A stretch of 5,827 bases of DNA from an uncultured Bacteriovoracaceae bacterium (GCA_937923325.1 CAKZUQ010000061.1:1-5827); one strand, 5' to 3'; positions 1 through 5,704 are shown, counted from the stretch's first letter. Numbers and translations: made by a program. The notes: a model not told the origin generated them from the sequence alone.

Positions 1-259
1 TTTTTAAGCAGACGCTAACCTTAGTTTCTAAAACACTACATTCCTGCTGCGTTATATAGTTCTCTGATATTAGCTCTGACCCTTTGTAAGTATCAAACTT
101 ATGAAAAAAACTCTGACAGTCTAGATTTATTTTATAATTATGCTTTTTAGATGTTAGTTCATAATTAGTTGCAAAACCATCTATAAGCTCTATTGCGTCG
201 TATGAGTGATTGGCCGTTGCGTTAATGGCTAACGTAAGTAGTAGTATAATTGCTTTCAT
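1..259 (-). CDS. Small secreted Cys-containing protein, function unknown (3' end beyond window)
   Basis: The gene starts at ATG 259-257 on the minus strand, stays open for 86 codons and runs off the left edge, so the C-terminus is missing. The N-terminus (MKAIILLLTLAINATA) looks like a Sec signal peptide: one Lys, a hydrophobic core, then an A-T-A cleavage site near residue 17. The product is therefore probably periplasmic or secreted. The visible mature part is polar, with Cys at residues 48, 74 and 84, which could form disulphides outside the cytoplasm. I recognise no family. The ribosome-binding site is weak: an AGGA lies about 13 nt upstream, farther than usual. A TATAGT -10-like box about 40 nt upstream faces this gene. 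It diverges from the E1 gene and shares the 260-423 intergenic region with it. Codon use looks like that of its neighbours. Confidence 0.7.
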   Translation of the reverse strand, partial: MKAIILLLTLAINATANHSYDAIELIDGFATNYELTSKKHNYKINLDCQSFFHKFDTYKGSELISENYITQQECSVLETKVSVCLK

Positions 260-298
260 ACTTAACTTATCGTCCTAAAGCTCTACAAAACTTAAATC

Positions 299-304
299 AC
301 TATA
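299..304 (-). promoter_or_regulatory. Putative -10 box for the leftward secreted-protein gene
   Basis: Read on the minus strand this is TATAGT, five of six matches to the sigma-70 -10 consensus, about 40 nt before the ATG at 259. No good -35 is visible at 16-18 nt upstream. In an AT-rich intergenic stretch such a match may arise by chance. Confidence 0.3.
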
Positions 305-365
305 ACTATCTAAATTTATTGCACTAAATTGCCGATCAGTTTTTTACAAACCTATATTTTTAATG

Positions 366-383
366 TTAAAAGTTAGCTTTTAA
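366..383. repeat. 18-bp palindrome upstream of the E1 gene, operator candidate
   Basis: This is a perfect inverted repeat with 7-bp arms, TTAAAAG and CTTTTAA, around a TTAG spacer. It ends just before the likely -10 box of the E1 gene (389-396), so it covers the place where a -35 element should be. That position suits an operator for a dimeric regulator. I cannot assign it to a known regulator. AT-rich DNA produces some such repeats by chance. Confidence 0.4.
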
Positions 384-388
384 ACTTA

Positions 389-396
389 TATAAAAT
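389..396 (+). promoter_or_regulatory. Putative -10 region for the E1 gene
   Basis: The sequence TATAAAAT holds two overlapping -10-like hexamers, TATAAA and TAAAAT. It sits about 30 nt before the GTG start at 424 and places the ribosome-binding site inside a short leader. The matching -35 (TTAAAA, 366-371) is poor and lies inside the 18-bp palindrome, so the promoter may be weak or activator-dependent. Confidence 0.35.
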
Positions 397-406
397 TGAA
401 CCTTTT

Positions 407-415
407 AAGAGGAGA
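407..415 (+). promoter_or_regulatory. Strong ribosome-binding site that fixes the GTG start of E1
   Basis: AAGAGGAGA contains a near-ideal Shine-Dalgarno core (GGAG, 411-414). It ends 9 nt before GTG 424-426. No in-frame ATG lies nearby upstream, and the first internal Met is residue 29, inside conserved sequence. The GTG is therefore the most credible start. Confidence 0.8.
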
Positions 416-423
416 TAAATACT

Positions 424-2463
424 GTGAAAGTAGCAAAAACACATGATCTAAAAAAGACATCAAAAAAAGAACTTAAAAACTGGTATGAACTACTAGTTCT
501 TGGAAGAATGCTTGATGAAAGAGCACCTAATTATTTAAAGCAAGCTTTAGGTTGGTCTTACCATGCACCATACGCGGGTCACGATGCAATTCAATTGGCC
601 ATCGGACAAGTATTTGATAAAGAAGTAGATCATTTATTTCCTTACTATAGAGACATGCTGACAGCTTTATCTGCTGGATGTTCTGCAACTGAAATTATAC
701 TGAACGGTTTATCAAAGGCCGATGATTTAGCTTCTGGTGGACGTCACATGTCTAATCACTTTGCCAAGCCTGAATGGAATATTCATAACGTATCTAGTTG
801 TACTGGAAACCATACTCTTCACGCTGTTGGTGTTGCTCGTGGTATGAAAAGGTATAATCACAAGGGTGTTGCAATCTCTTCTCAAGGAGAGTCATCTACT
901 TCAGAAGGTTATTGTTATGAAGCAATTAACGGAGCTTCAAATGAAAAGCTACCTGTTGTTTTTGTATTCCAAGATAATGGTTATGGTATTTCCGTTCCTA
1001 AAAGAGATCAAACAGCAAATGAATTTGCTGCTGATAACTTTTCTGGATTTAAGAACTTAAGAATTATTCACTGTGATGGAAAAGATGTTTTTGATTCGAT
1101 GAACGCAATGATCGAAGCCAGAAAGCACGCTTTAGAAAAACATGAGCCTGTAATTGTTCACGCTCATTGTGTAAGAATTGGAAATCACTCAAACTCTGAT
1201 AAGCACGAGTGGTATAGAGACGATGCAGAGATTGCTGAAGCGAAGGCTCAAGATCCTCTTCCAAAGTTTAAGGAACTATTATTAAGTTCTGGTCAGTTTA
1301 AAGAAAAAGATTTAGAGAAAATTGAAGTTGAATGTAAAGCTAAGCTTATGGAAGCTCACAAAGCTGGTGTAAAAGCTCCTCATCCAACTCCTGAATCTAT
1401 TTGGGATCATATTATTCCAACTCCATATGCTGGAGATAAGTTTAATGATGGAACACATTCTGAAGACGGTGAACCAATTAAATTCATCACAGCTTTAAAT
1501 GAAACACTTAAAGAGGAATTTAGACATAATGAACATACTTTTATTTGGGGGCAAGATATGGCCAACAAAGAAAAAGGTGGAATCTTTAATGTTTCTAAGG
1601 GAATGCAACAAGAGTTTGGTATCGAAAGAGTATTTAATGGTCCAATCGCTGAGGACTATATCTTAGGTACAGCGAACGGAATGAGTCGTTTTAGAAAAGA
1701 TATTAGAATTGTTGTTGAAGGTGCTGAATTTGCAGATTACTTTTGGCCAGCAATGGAACAAATGGTAGAAACTTCTCATGATTACTGGAGAAGTAATGGA
1801 GCCTTCTCTCCAAACATTACTATTAGACTAGCATCTGGTGGTTATATTGGTGGGGGATTATATCACTCTCAAAATATCGAAGGAGCTCTATCAACTCTTC
1901 CTGGTATTAGAATTGTATCTCCATCTTTTGCTGATGATGCGGCTGGATTACTTAGAACTTCAATGAGAAGTGAAGGTCCTACTGTTTATCTAGAACCAAA
2001 GTGCTTATATAACTCTAAGGATGCCATGACTGTAGTTCCTGAAGGTTTTGAAGTTCCTTTTGGAAAAGCAAGAACTAGAAGAGAAGGGACTGATCTTTCA
2101 GTTATCACTTATGGTAATACAACTCACTTTTGTTTAGCTGTAGCTGAAAAGTTAGCAGAAGAGGGAATAGAGATTGAAGTAATCGACTTAAGATCTTTAA
2201 TTCCTTTAGATGAAGAAGCTATTGTTGAAACTGTTAAGAAAACAAATAGAGCTATTGTAATTCATGAAGATAAAGTATTCGGTGGATTCGGTGGAGAGAT
2301 TGTTGCAAAAATCAATGAACTTGCTTTTGAGCATCTTGATGCTCCTGTTAAAAGAGTTGGCTCAACGTTTACGCCAGTTGGATTTAATAGAATATTGGAA
2401 AAGGCAACTCTTCCAAATGCAGATAAAATTGAAGATGCAATCAGAGAAATTCTTAAATATTAA
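424..2463 (+). CDS. Fused alpha-beta 2-oxoacid dehydrogenase E1 (branched-chain / 2-oxoisovalerate type)
   Basis: This thiamine-diphosphate E1 decarboxylates a 2-oxoacid and passes the acyl group to the lipoyl domain of an E2 in a cytoplasmic complex. At 679 aa it joins both subunits that are often separate. The alpha part spans about 1-330. It has Y75-R76 (diphosphate contact), G155-E156-S157 where most relatives have GDG/GEG, N185-G186-Y187 (metal ligands) and R251-I-G-N-H-S-N-S-D259. The last resembles the branched-chain E1-alpha RIGHHSTSD loop, with the catalytic His as H255. The beta part spans about 350-679. It has PIAE with the cofactor glutamate E410, LYHSQ with H481, and a transketolase C-terminal domain (VIDLRSLIPLD, then the Gly-rich segment near 620). 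Branched-chain acids are the likeliest substrates, judged from the RIGxHSxSD loop, but this is inference. No E2, E3 or lipoylation gene is present here. The GTG start is supported by a strong ribosome-binding site. The 3' end overlaps the next gene. Confidence 0.92.
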   Translation: MKVAKTHDLKKTSKKELKNWYELLVLGRMLDERAPNYLKQALGWSYHAPYAGHDAIQLAIGQVFDKEVDHLFPYYRDMLTALSAGCSATEIILNGLSKADDLASGGRHMSNHFAKPEWNIHNVSSCTGNHTLHAVGVARGMKRYNHKGVAISSQGESSTSEGYCYEAINGASNEKLPVVFVFQDNGYGISVPKRDQTANEFAADNFSGFKNLRIIHCDGKDVFDSMNAMIEARKHALEKHEPVIVHAHCVRIGNHSNSDKHEWYRDDAEIAEAKAQDPLPKFKELLLSSGQFKEKDLEKIEVECKAKLMEAHKAGVKAPHPTPESIWDHIIPTPYAGDKFNDGTHSEDGEPIKFITALNETLKEEFRHNEHTFIWGQDMANKEKGGIFNVSKGMQQEFGIERVFNGPIAEDYILGTANGMSRFRKDIRIVVEGAEFADYFWPAMEQMVETSHDYWRSNGAFSPNITIRLASGGYIGGGLYHSQNIEGALSTLPGIRIVSPSFADDAAGLLRTSMRSEGPTVYLEPKCLYNSKDAMTVVPEGFEVPFGKARTRREGTDLSVITYGNTTHFCLAVAEKLAEEGIEIEVIDLRSLIPLDEEAIVETVKKTNRAIVIHEDKVFGGFGGEIVAKINELAFEHLDAPVKRVGSTFTPVGFNRILEKATLPNADKIEDAIREILKY

Positions 2464-3844
2464 TAAATTCATCCTCGCTTTTGCGGGGATTTTTTTTGGT
2501 CTCAACTCTTATGCTTTAAAGCTTCCAGAGGATTTTTTATTTGGTGTTGCAAATGCACCAGCACATGTTGAGGATGAATTAAATGATCCTTGGATGATGT
2601 TTGCTAAGCAAGGTAAGACCAAAGCCTTTCTAAATCAGTATGCTCCTCAAAAGAGGTTAGAGTTTTGGACTAAACCCGAAGTTGAAATCAATTTGGCCAA
2701 AGACTTGGGTGTTAATGTATTTAGACTTGGTATAGATTGGCAAAGACTCGTACCAAGTAAATCAAAACAAATTACAAACCTTAAAGCAGTTAAGAAGTAT
2801 CAAAAAATTCTAAGAAAATTAAAAGCTAATAATATAAAAGTTATGCTTACTTTATTTCATCACTCCTTACCAGATTGGGCCATTGAAATGGGAGGGTGGA
2901 CTAATAGTGAACTTAATGACTATTTTGTCGGCTTTGCAAAAGATTCTATAAAGTACTTCGCTGAAGATATTGATTTTCTCATTACTTTTAATGAACCAAA
3001 TGTTTACTCAATGTTTAGTTATGTAACAGGGATGTGGCCTCCTGGTAAGAAAAATCACTTTGCTATTATGAATCCGTATTACGGAGATTTTTATTCTGCC
3101 CTAAACAACATGGCCATCAGTCATAAAAATATATTTAAATATTCAAAAGAAAAGAGTATGAAGTTTAAAACCTCTGTCGCTCACAATATTGCTAATTATA
3201 AACCAGCTAAATGGTATCACTTTTTAAATGTTTGGTGGGCCGATAAATATATGAATTACTACTTTTTAGATCTCATTAGAAAAGAAATGGATTTTTTGGG
3301 GTTTAATTATTACGGAGCTGAATACTTAAGTTTTTCTGGTCCTGTATTTAAAGATGGAGTTTTATATAGTGATGCTGGTAGAGCAGTAGATGCTAAAGGT
3401 CTTCTAGAAAAAATGGAAGAACTCTATTTTAGATACGGAAAAGATCTATTTATTACTGAAAATGGAGCAGCAGATTCAAATGATTATTTTAGATCATATT
3501 ATTTAATTAGGCACTTAGAAGAAATTCAAAATGCGATAAAAAAGAAAATTCCTGTGCTCGGTTATATTCATTGGACTCTTACCGACAACTTTGAGTGGAG
3601 TGATGGGTATTGTCCTAAATTTGGTCTAGTTCGAGTTGATAGAGAGAACAATTTAAAAAGAGTTAAAAGAGAAAGCTTCTATGTGTATAAAGATATAATC
3701 AGTCGTAAATTAATAGATAAGTCTAAAATACAAAAAAGTTATTTTAGTAATGATAAGAAACTTAGAGATATATGCAGAGATGTAAATGGAGTAGATGCTT
3801 TAAATAGTCCAGTTAAAGAACTATTTAAAGCTTATTCTTTTTAA
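2435..3844 (+). CDS. Exported family 1 glycoside hydrolase, SFR2-like (galactolipid-remodelling relative)
   Basis: From the ATG at 2435 the protein is 469 aa. It begins with a signal peptide (core about 12-25, S-Y-A cleavage near 27), so it acts in the periplasm or beyond. The family 1 barrel follows: DFLFGVANAPAHVED (33-47), FRLGIDWQR (96-104), LTLFHHSLPDW (138-148), TFNEP with acid/base E187, FNYYG (290-294), ITENG with nucleophile E342, and HWTLTDNFEW (379-388). Both catalytic glutamates are intact. APAHVED, FHHSLP and the tail KLRxxxR closely match plant SFR2, a galactolipid:galactolipid galactosyltransferase, as I remember that protein. The plant-specific insert after the APAHxED region is absent here. 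Substrate and hydrolase-versus-transferase activity are therefore open. Start choice: ATG 2435 overlaps E1 by 29 nt and has a poor ribosome-binding site; ATG 2417 and a non-standard ATT at 2459 are alternatives. The next in-frame Met would cut into the barrel. Confidence 0.85.
   Translation: MQSEKFLNINKFILAFAGIFFGLNSYALKLPEDFLFGVANAPAHVEDELNDPWMMFAKQGKTKAFLNQYAPQKRLEFWTKPEVEINLAKDLGVNVFRLGIDWQRLVPSKSKQITNLKAVKKYQKILRKLKANNIKVMLTLFHHSLPDWAIEMGGWTNSELNDYFVGFAKDSIKYFAEDIDFLITFNEPNVYSMFSYVTGMWPPGKKNHFAIMNPYYGDFYSALNNMAISHKNIFKYSKEKSMKFKTSVAHNIANYKPAKWYHFLNVWWADKYMNYYFLDLIRKEMDFLGFNYYGAEYLSFSGPVFKDGVLYSDAGRAVDAKGLLEKMEELYFRYGKDLFITENGAADSNDYFRSYYLIRHLEEIQNAIKKKIPVLGYIHWTLTDNFEWSDGYCPKFGLVRVDRENNLKRVKRESFYVYKDIISRKLIDKSKIQKSYFSNDKKLRDICRDVNGVDALNSPVKELFKAYSF
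2471..2497 (+). terminator. Rho-independent terminator or attenuator after E1, inside the hydrolase signal-peptide codons
   Basis: An 8-bp stem, ATCCTCGC with GCGGGGAT (one T-G wobble pair), encloses a TTTT loop and is followed at once by seven more T. The stem starts 7 nt after the E1 stop codon, a classic terminator position. The same bases are in frame with the downstream gene and encode ILAFAGIFF, the hydrophobic core of its signal peptide. The element therefore ends E1 transcription or attenuates the hydrolase gene, depending on whether ribosomes cover the stem. Confidence 0.75.
3797..3842 (+). terminator. Hairpin plus T-rich tail at the end of the hydrolase gene
   Basis: A perfect 12-bp inverted repeat, GCTTTAAATAGT (3797-3808) and ACTATTTAAAGC (3820-3831), has an 11-nt loop. 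A T-rich run (TTATTCTTTTT) follows up to the stop codon. The whole element lies in the last codons of the hydrolase gene. The stem has only three G-C pairs and the T run is interrupted, so termination may be partial. On the minus strand the hairpin also lies just downstream of the YceI-family stop, but without a T tract on that side. Confidence 0.5.
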
Positions 3845-4407
3845 TTACAAGATTTTGAAAAATTTATTTTGAGTTCTAAATCAACATCATTCCATGTCTT
3901 ACCTTTATGAAGAGTATCACACGCTTTGTTAATTGCTGAAAGATTAGAAGATAAAGCAAAATCAAAAACATCAATTGTACCCTTTGCTGACATTATCGAA
4001 TCAGTTAAAGAGACCTTCATAGGAACATCTTTAGTAATACCATTCAAATTGATATGAAGAAGCAAGTCTTCGTCATCATATTCTTTTACGAAGCCAGTAA
4101 TTAAAGAGTTATTTTTCATCTCTGAGAAAAAGTACTTTATTAACTTTGCATCTCTAGATGCATTTCTAGTCCAAACACTTTTGGCATTAATGTTAAAAGT
4201 AAGACCTTTAATTGTTGTTTTTAAATTCTTAGATGTAAATTTTTCTTTTTTTAGTCCTAATTCTCTAAAACGTCCACCAACACCAACTTTTGAAGGGGTT
4301 TTAAAAGCTGTCCAATTGGCCGTTATATCTTCTTTTCCAATAGTATATGTACAATCAGCAAGAAGACTAAATGATAGAAGTAAAGATGCAAGTATTAATT
4401 TATTCAT
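3841..4407 (-). CDS. YceI-family secreted lipid-binding-type protein
   Basis: This 188-aa protein starts with a clear signal peptide (MNKLILASLLLSFSLLA, cleavage near residue 17) and should be periplasmic. The Cys at 19 is preceded by Asp, which does not suit a lipobox, so it is probably not a lipoprotein. The mature part fits the YceI lipocalin-like beta-barrel: a first strand around YTIGKEDITANWTAFK (21-36), the GVGGRF turn (42-47) and the family signature T80-R-N-A-S-R-D86 (family form TGNxxRD), then beta-rich segments to the end. YceI relatives bind long isoprenoid or other amphipathic ligands; the ligand here is unknown. Cys 163 and 187 could pair. AAGG (minus strand, 4419-4416) ends 8 nt before the ATG. 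The gene is last in the nrdR-nusB cluster, 15 nt after its upstream neighbour, and its stop overlaps that of the convergent hydrolase gene by 4 nt. Confidence 0.88.
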   Translation of the reverse strand: MNKLILASLLLSFSLLADCTYTIGKEDITANWTAFKTPSKVGVGGRFRELGLKKEKFTSKNLKTTIKGLTFNINAKSVWTRNASRDAKLIKYFFSEMKNNSLITGFVKEYDDEDLLLHINLNGITKDVPMKVSLTDSIMSAKGTIDVFDFALSSNLSAINKACDTLHKGKTWNDVDLELKINFSKSCN

Positions 4408-4415
4408 AGTTATAA

Positions 4416-4419
4416 CCTT
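4416..4419 (-). promoter_or_regulatory. Ribosome-binding site of the YceI-family gene
   Basis: AAGG, preceded by an A run on the minus strand, ends 8 nt before ATG 4407-4405. It lies in the 15-nt gap after the upstream gene's stop codon. The YceI-family gene can therefore be translated as part of the nrdR-nusB transcript with its own initiation signal. Confidence 0.6.
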
Positions 4420-4422
4420 TTT

Positions 4423-4779
4423 TTACAGTATATTTTTAAATGTATAATCACTATGAGATAAGTTTATCTCTTTAGATGTATTATTCAAGACCTTAATAAT
4501 ACTTCTTGTTGATTTAGGACAAATTTGAAGCTGTTTTTCTAATTCCTTTGCTCCTAAAGTTGTATGAATAACAAAAAAACTTTGATTAAAGCTTTTTGAT
4601 AAAAATAAGCTCGTAGAGAATTTGATTTCTTGCTGATCTTGTAATTCATTTAAAATAAGTCCATCGAGAAGATAGTCTATTTCTTTAAAATAATCTTCTT
4701 TAGAAGTAAGAGAGTTTTCGGTGATCCAAATAAGTCCTGCTACATTTTGATCTATATTTAGTAAAAAATCGTTATTCAT
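4423..4779 (-). CDS. Unrecognised 118-aa cytoplasmic protein downstream of nusB
   Basis: I do not recognise a family. The protein is 118 aa with no signal peptide and no membrane segment. The N-terminal part (about 1-45) mixes hydrophobic and acidic residues (GLIWITENSL, then FKEIDYLLDGLILNEL) and looks alpha/beta. A hydrophobic stretch around 66-72 (QSFFVIH) is followed by a charged helix-like segment near 77-85. One Cys is at 87. Its ATG lies inside the end of nusB: the shared bases ATGAATAA give an 8-nt overlap, and no Shine-Dalgarno is visible. Translation is probably coupled to nusB termination, which argues that the gene is real and co-expressed. It ends 15 nt before the YceI-family gene. 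Codon use resembles the neighbours. A role linked to NusB or to envelope functions cannot be told from this window. Confidence 0.7.
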   Translation of the reverse strand: MNNDFLLNIDQNVAGLIWITENSLTSKEDYFKEIDYLLDGLILNELQDQQEIKFSTSLFLSKSFNQSFFVIHTTLGAKELEKQLQICPKSTRSIIKVLNNTSKEINLSHSDYTFKNIL

Positions 4780-5224
4780 ATTTTTTTGAAATATTATCTA
4801 AGATACCATTAATAAAAGAGGCTGATTCAGCATTTCCAAATTTTTTAGAAATCTCTATTGCTTCATTAATTACAATATTTTTTTTGTTATCTCTCATAAA
4901 GCAAAGCTCATTTGCAGCAAGAAGAAGAACAGTATTATCGACTCTTGAAATTCTATTTAGTTTCCAATTTTTCAAATGGTCTTTTAAAATTTCTTCAATC
5001 TTCTCATAATTAACTAGCGTACTTTTGATATGACTAAGAATGAATGCATTTAGTTCATCACCTAAAAGTGTATTTGTAGTTTCTTTGAATTCATCAATTG
5101 ATTCTATTAAAGACTTCTCATCCTCAATTGTACGTAGTTCATCTTTTAACTCTCTAAAAATAGGAAGTTGAAGATGAAAGAAATATTGAAAACAAAATTC
5201 TCTAGCTTCTCTTTTTTTATTCAC
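4772..5224 (-). CDS. nusB: Transcription antitermination factor NusB
   Basis: NusB pairs with ribosomal protein S10 (NusE) to bind boxA RNA and keeps RNA polymerase processive on rRNA operons. The 150-aa length is normal. The all-helical fold is recognisable from REAREFCFQYFF (5-16), LKDHLKNWKLNRISRVDNTVLLLAANEL (80-107; the family's xxW..xRxxxVDxxILRLAxxEL stretch) and the hallmark VINEAIEISKKFG (118-130) with SASFINGILDNI (134-145). The start is GTG (5224-5222), supported by GAGG 9 nt upstream. That ribosome-binding site overlaps the last codons of nrdR, and the gap to nrdR is 6 nt. In many bacteria nrdR and nusB lie near each other, often with rib genes between; here no rib gene separates them. 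The 3' end overlaps the next gene by 8 nt. Confidence 0.93.
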   Translation of the reverse strand: MNKKREAREFCFQYFFHLQLPIFRELKDELRTIEDEKSLIESIDEFKETTNTLLGDELNAFILSHIKSTLVNYEKIEEILKDHLKNWKLNRISRVDNTVLLLAANELCFMRDNKKNIVINEAIEISKKFGNAESASFINGILDNISKKYE

Positions 5225-5230
5225 TTGTAT

Positions 5231-5704
5231 TTACCTCAAATTATTAAAATTTATTTCATCGTCTTTTATATCGTTTACAAACTCTTCTACATCTTGGAAC
5301 TTTCTATAAACAGAAGCAAATCTTATATATGCAACTGGATCTAGATTTCTTAAGTACATCATTACAAGGTTACCAATTTCTTTGGACCTTATTTCTTTTG
5401 AGGCCATATCCAAAATTTGTTTCTCAATATTGTCTAGAACTCTTTCTATTTGATCTGTTGATATTGGTCTTTTTTGACATGCTTTTTCAAAACCTAAAAA
5501 GATTTTTTCTCTTCTATATGGTTCTCTTCTTCCATCGAGTTTCACCACTGATGGCATTTGAAGTTCAATACTTTCATAAGTCGTAAATCGTCTTGTACAA
5601 GTTTCGTCTTCACACTTTCTTCTACGTCTAACAGAAAAACCTTCTTTTAAAAGCCTTGAATCTATAACTTTTGTTTCACTGTTATTACAAAATGGACACT
5701 TCAT
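5231..5704 (-). CDS. nrdR: Transcriptional repressor NrdR of ribonucleotide reductase genes
   Basis: NrdR senses ATP/dATP through an ATP-cone and represses ribonucleotide reductase operons at paired NrdR boxes. The 157-aa length is typical. The N-terminal zinc ribbon has CPFC (C3, C6), the conserved TKVIDSR (11-17), the RRRRK basic stretch (26-30) and a second pair C31/C36, then RRFTTYE (38-44). The ATP-cone runs from about 49 to 139 with VVKLDGRREPYRREK (53-67) and RFASVYRKFQDVEEF (128-142). The odd point is that the second zinc pair is C-x4-C (EDET between the Cys) where the family normally has C-x2-C. Start ATG 5704-5702 has AAGGA 6 nt upstream. I find no NrdR-box pair in the visible leader. 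It is the first gene of the leftward cluster in this window and its last codons carry the nusB ribosome-binding site. Confidence 0.94.
   Translation of the reverse strand: MKCPFCNNSETKVIDSRLLKEGFSVRRRRKCEDETCTRRFTTYESIELQMPSVVKLDGRREPYRREKIFLGFEKACQKRPISTDQIERVLDNIEKQILDMASKEIRSKEIGNLVMMYLRNLDPVAYIRFASVYRKFQDVEEFVNDIKDDEINFNNLR
5234..5237 (-). promoter_or_regulatory. Ribosome-binding site of nusB inside nrdR
   Basis: Read on the minus strand, GAGG lies in the last Leu-Arg codons of nrdR, directly before its TAA stop, and 9 nt before the GTG of nusB. It supports the GTG start and suggests coupling of nusB translation to nrdR. Confidence 0.7.

Noticed and set aside
2264..2434. Upstream extension of the hydrolase reading frame to an ATG at 2264, inside the E1 gene
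   Set aside because: It would add a basic, Leu-rich stretch ahead of the signal peptide, entirely within conserved E1 coding sequence. A start at 2435 (or 2417/2459) leaves a normal signal peptide at the N-terminus.
2555..2575. Loss of the glycone-binding Gln (QxEG-type motif replaced by HVED) as a sign of an inactive hydrolase
   Set aside because: His at this position is also what I recall in plant SFR2, both catalytic glutamates are intact, and the rest of the active site (FHHSLP, NEP, TENG, NFEW) is conserved. It reads as a subfamily trait.
4348..4356. Lipobox in the YceI-family protein (LLADC around Cys 19)
   Set aside because: The residue before Cys is Asp; lipoprotein signals need a small residue (Gly, Ala or Ser) there. 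Ordinary signal-peptidase cleavage after Ala 17 fits better.
4181..4447. Plus-strand open frame opposite the YceI-family gene, and similar open frames opposite or inside E1 and nrdR
   Set aside because: They lie entirely or largely over well-supported genes, show no family motifs and have no convincing initiation signals. They are shadows of the real genes.
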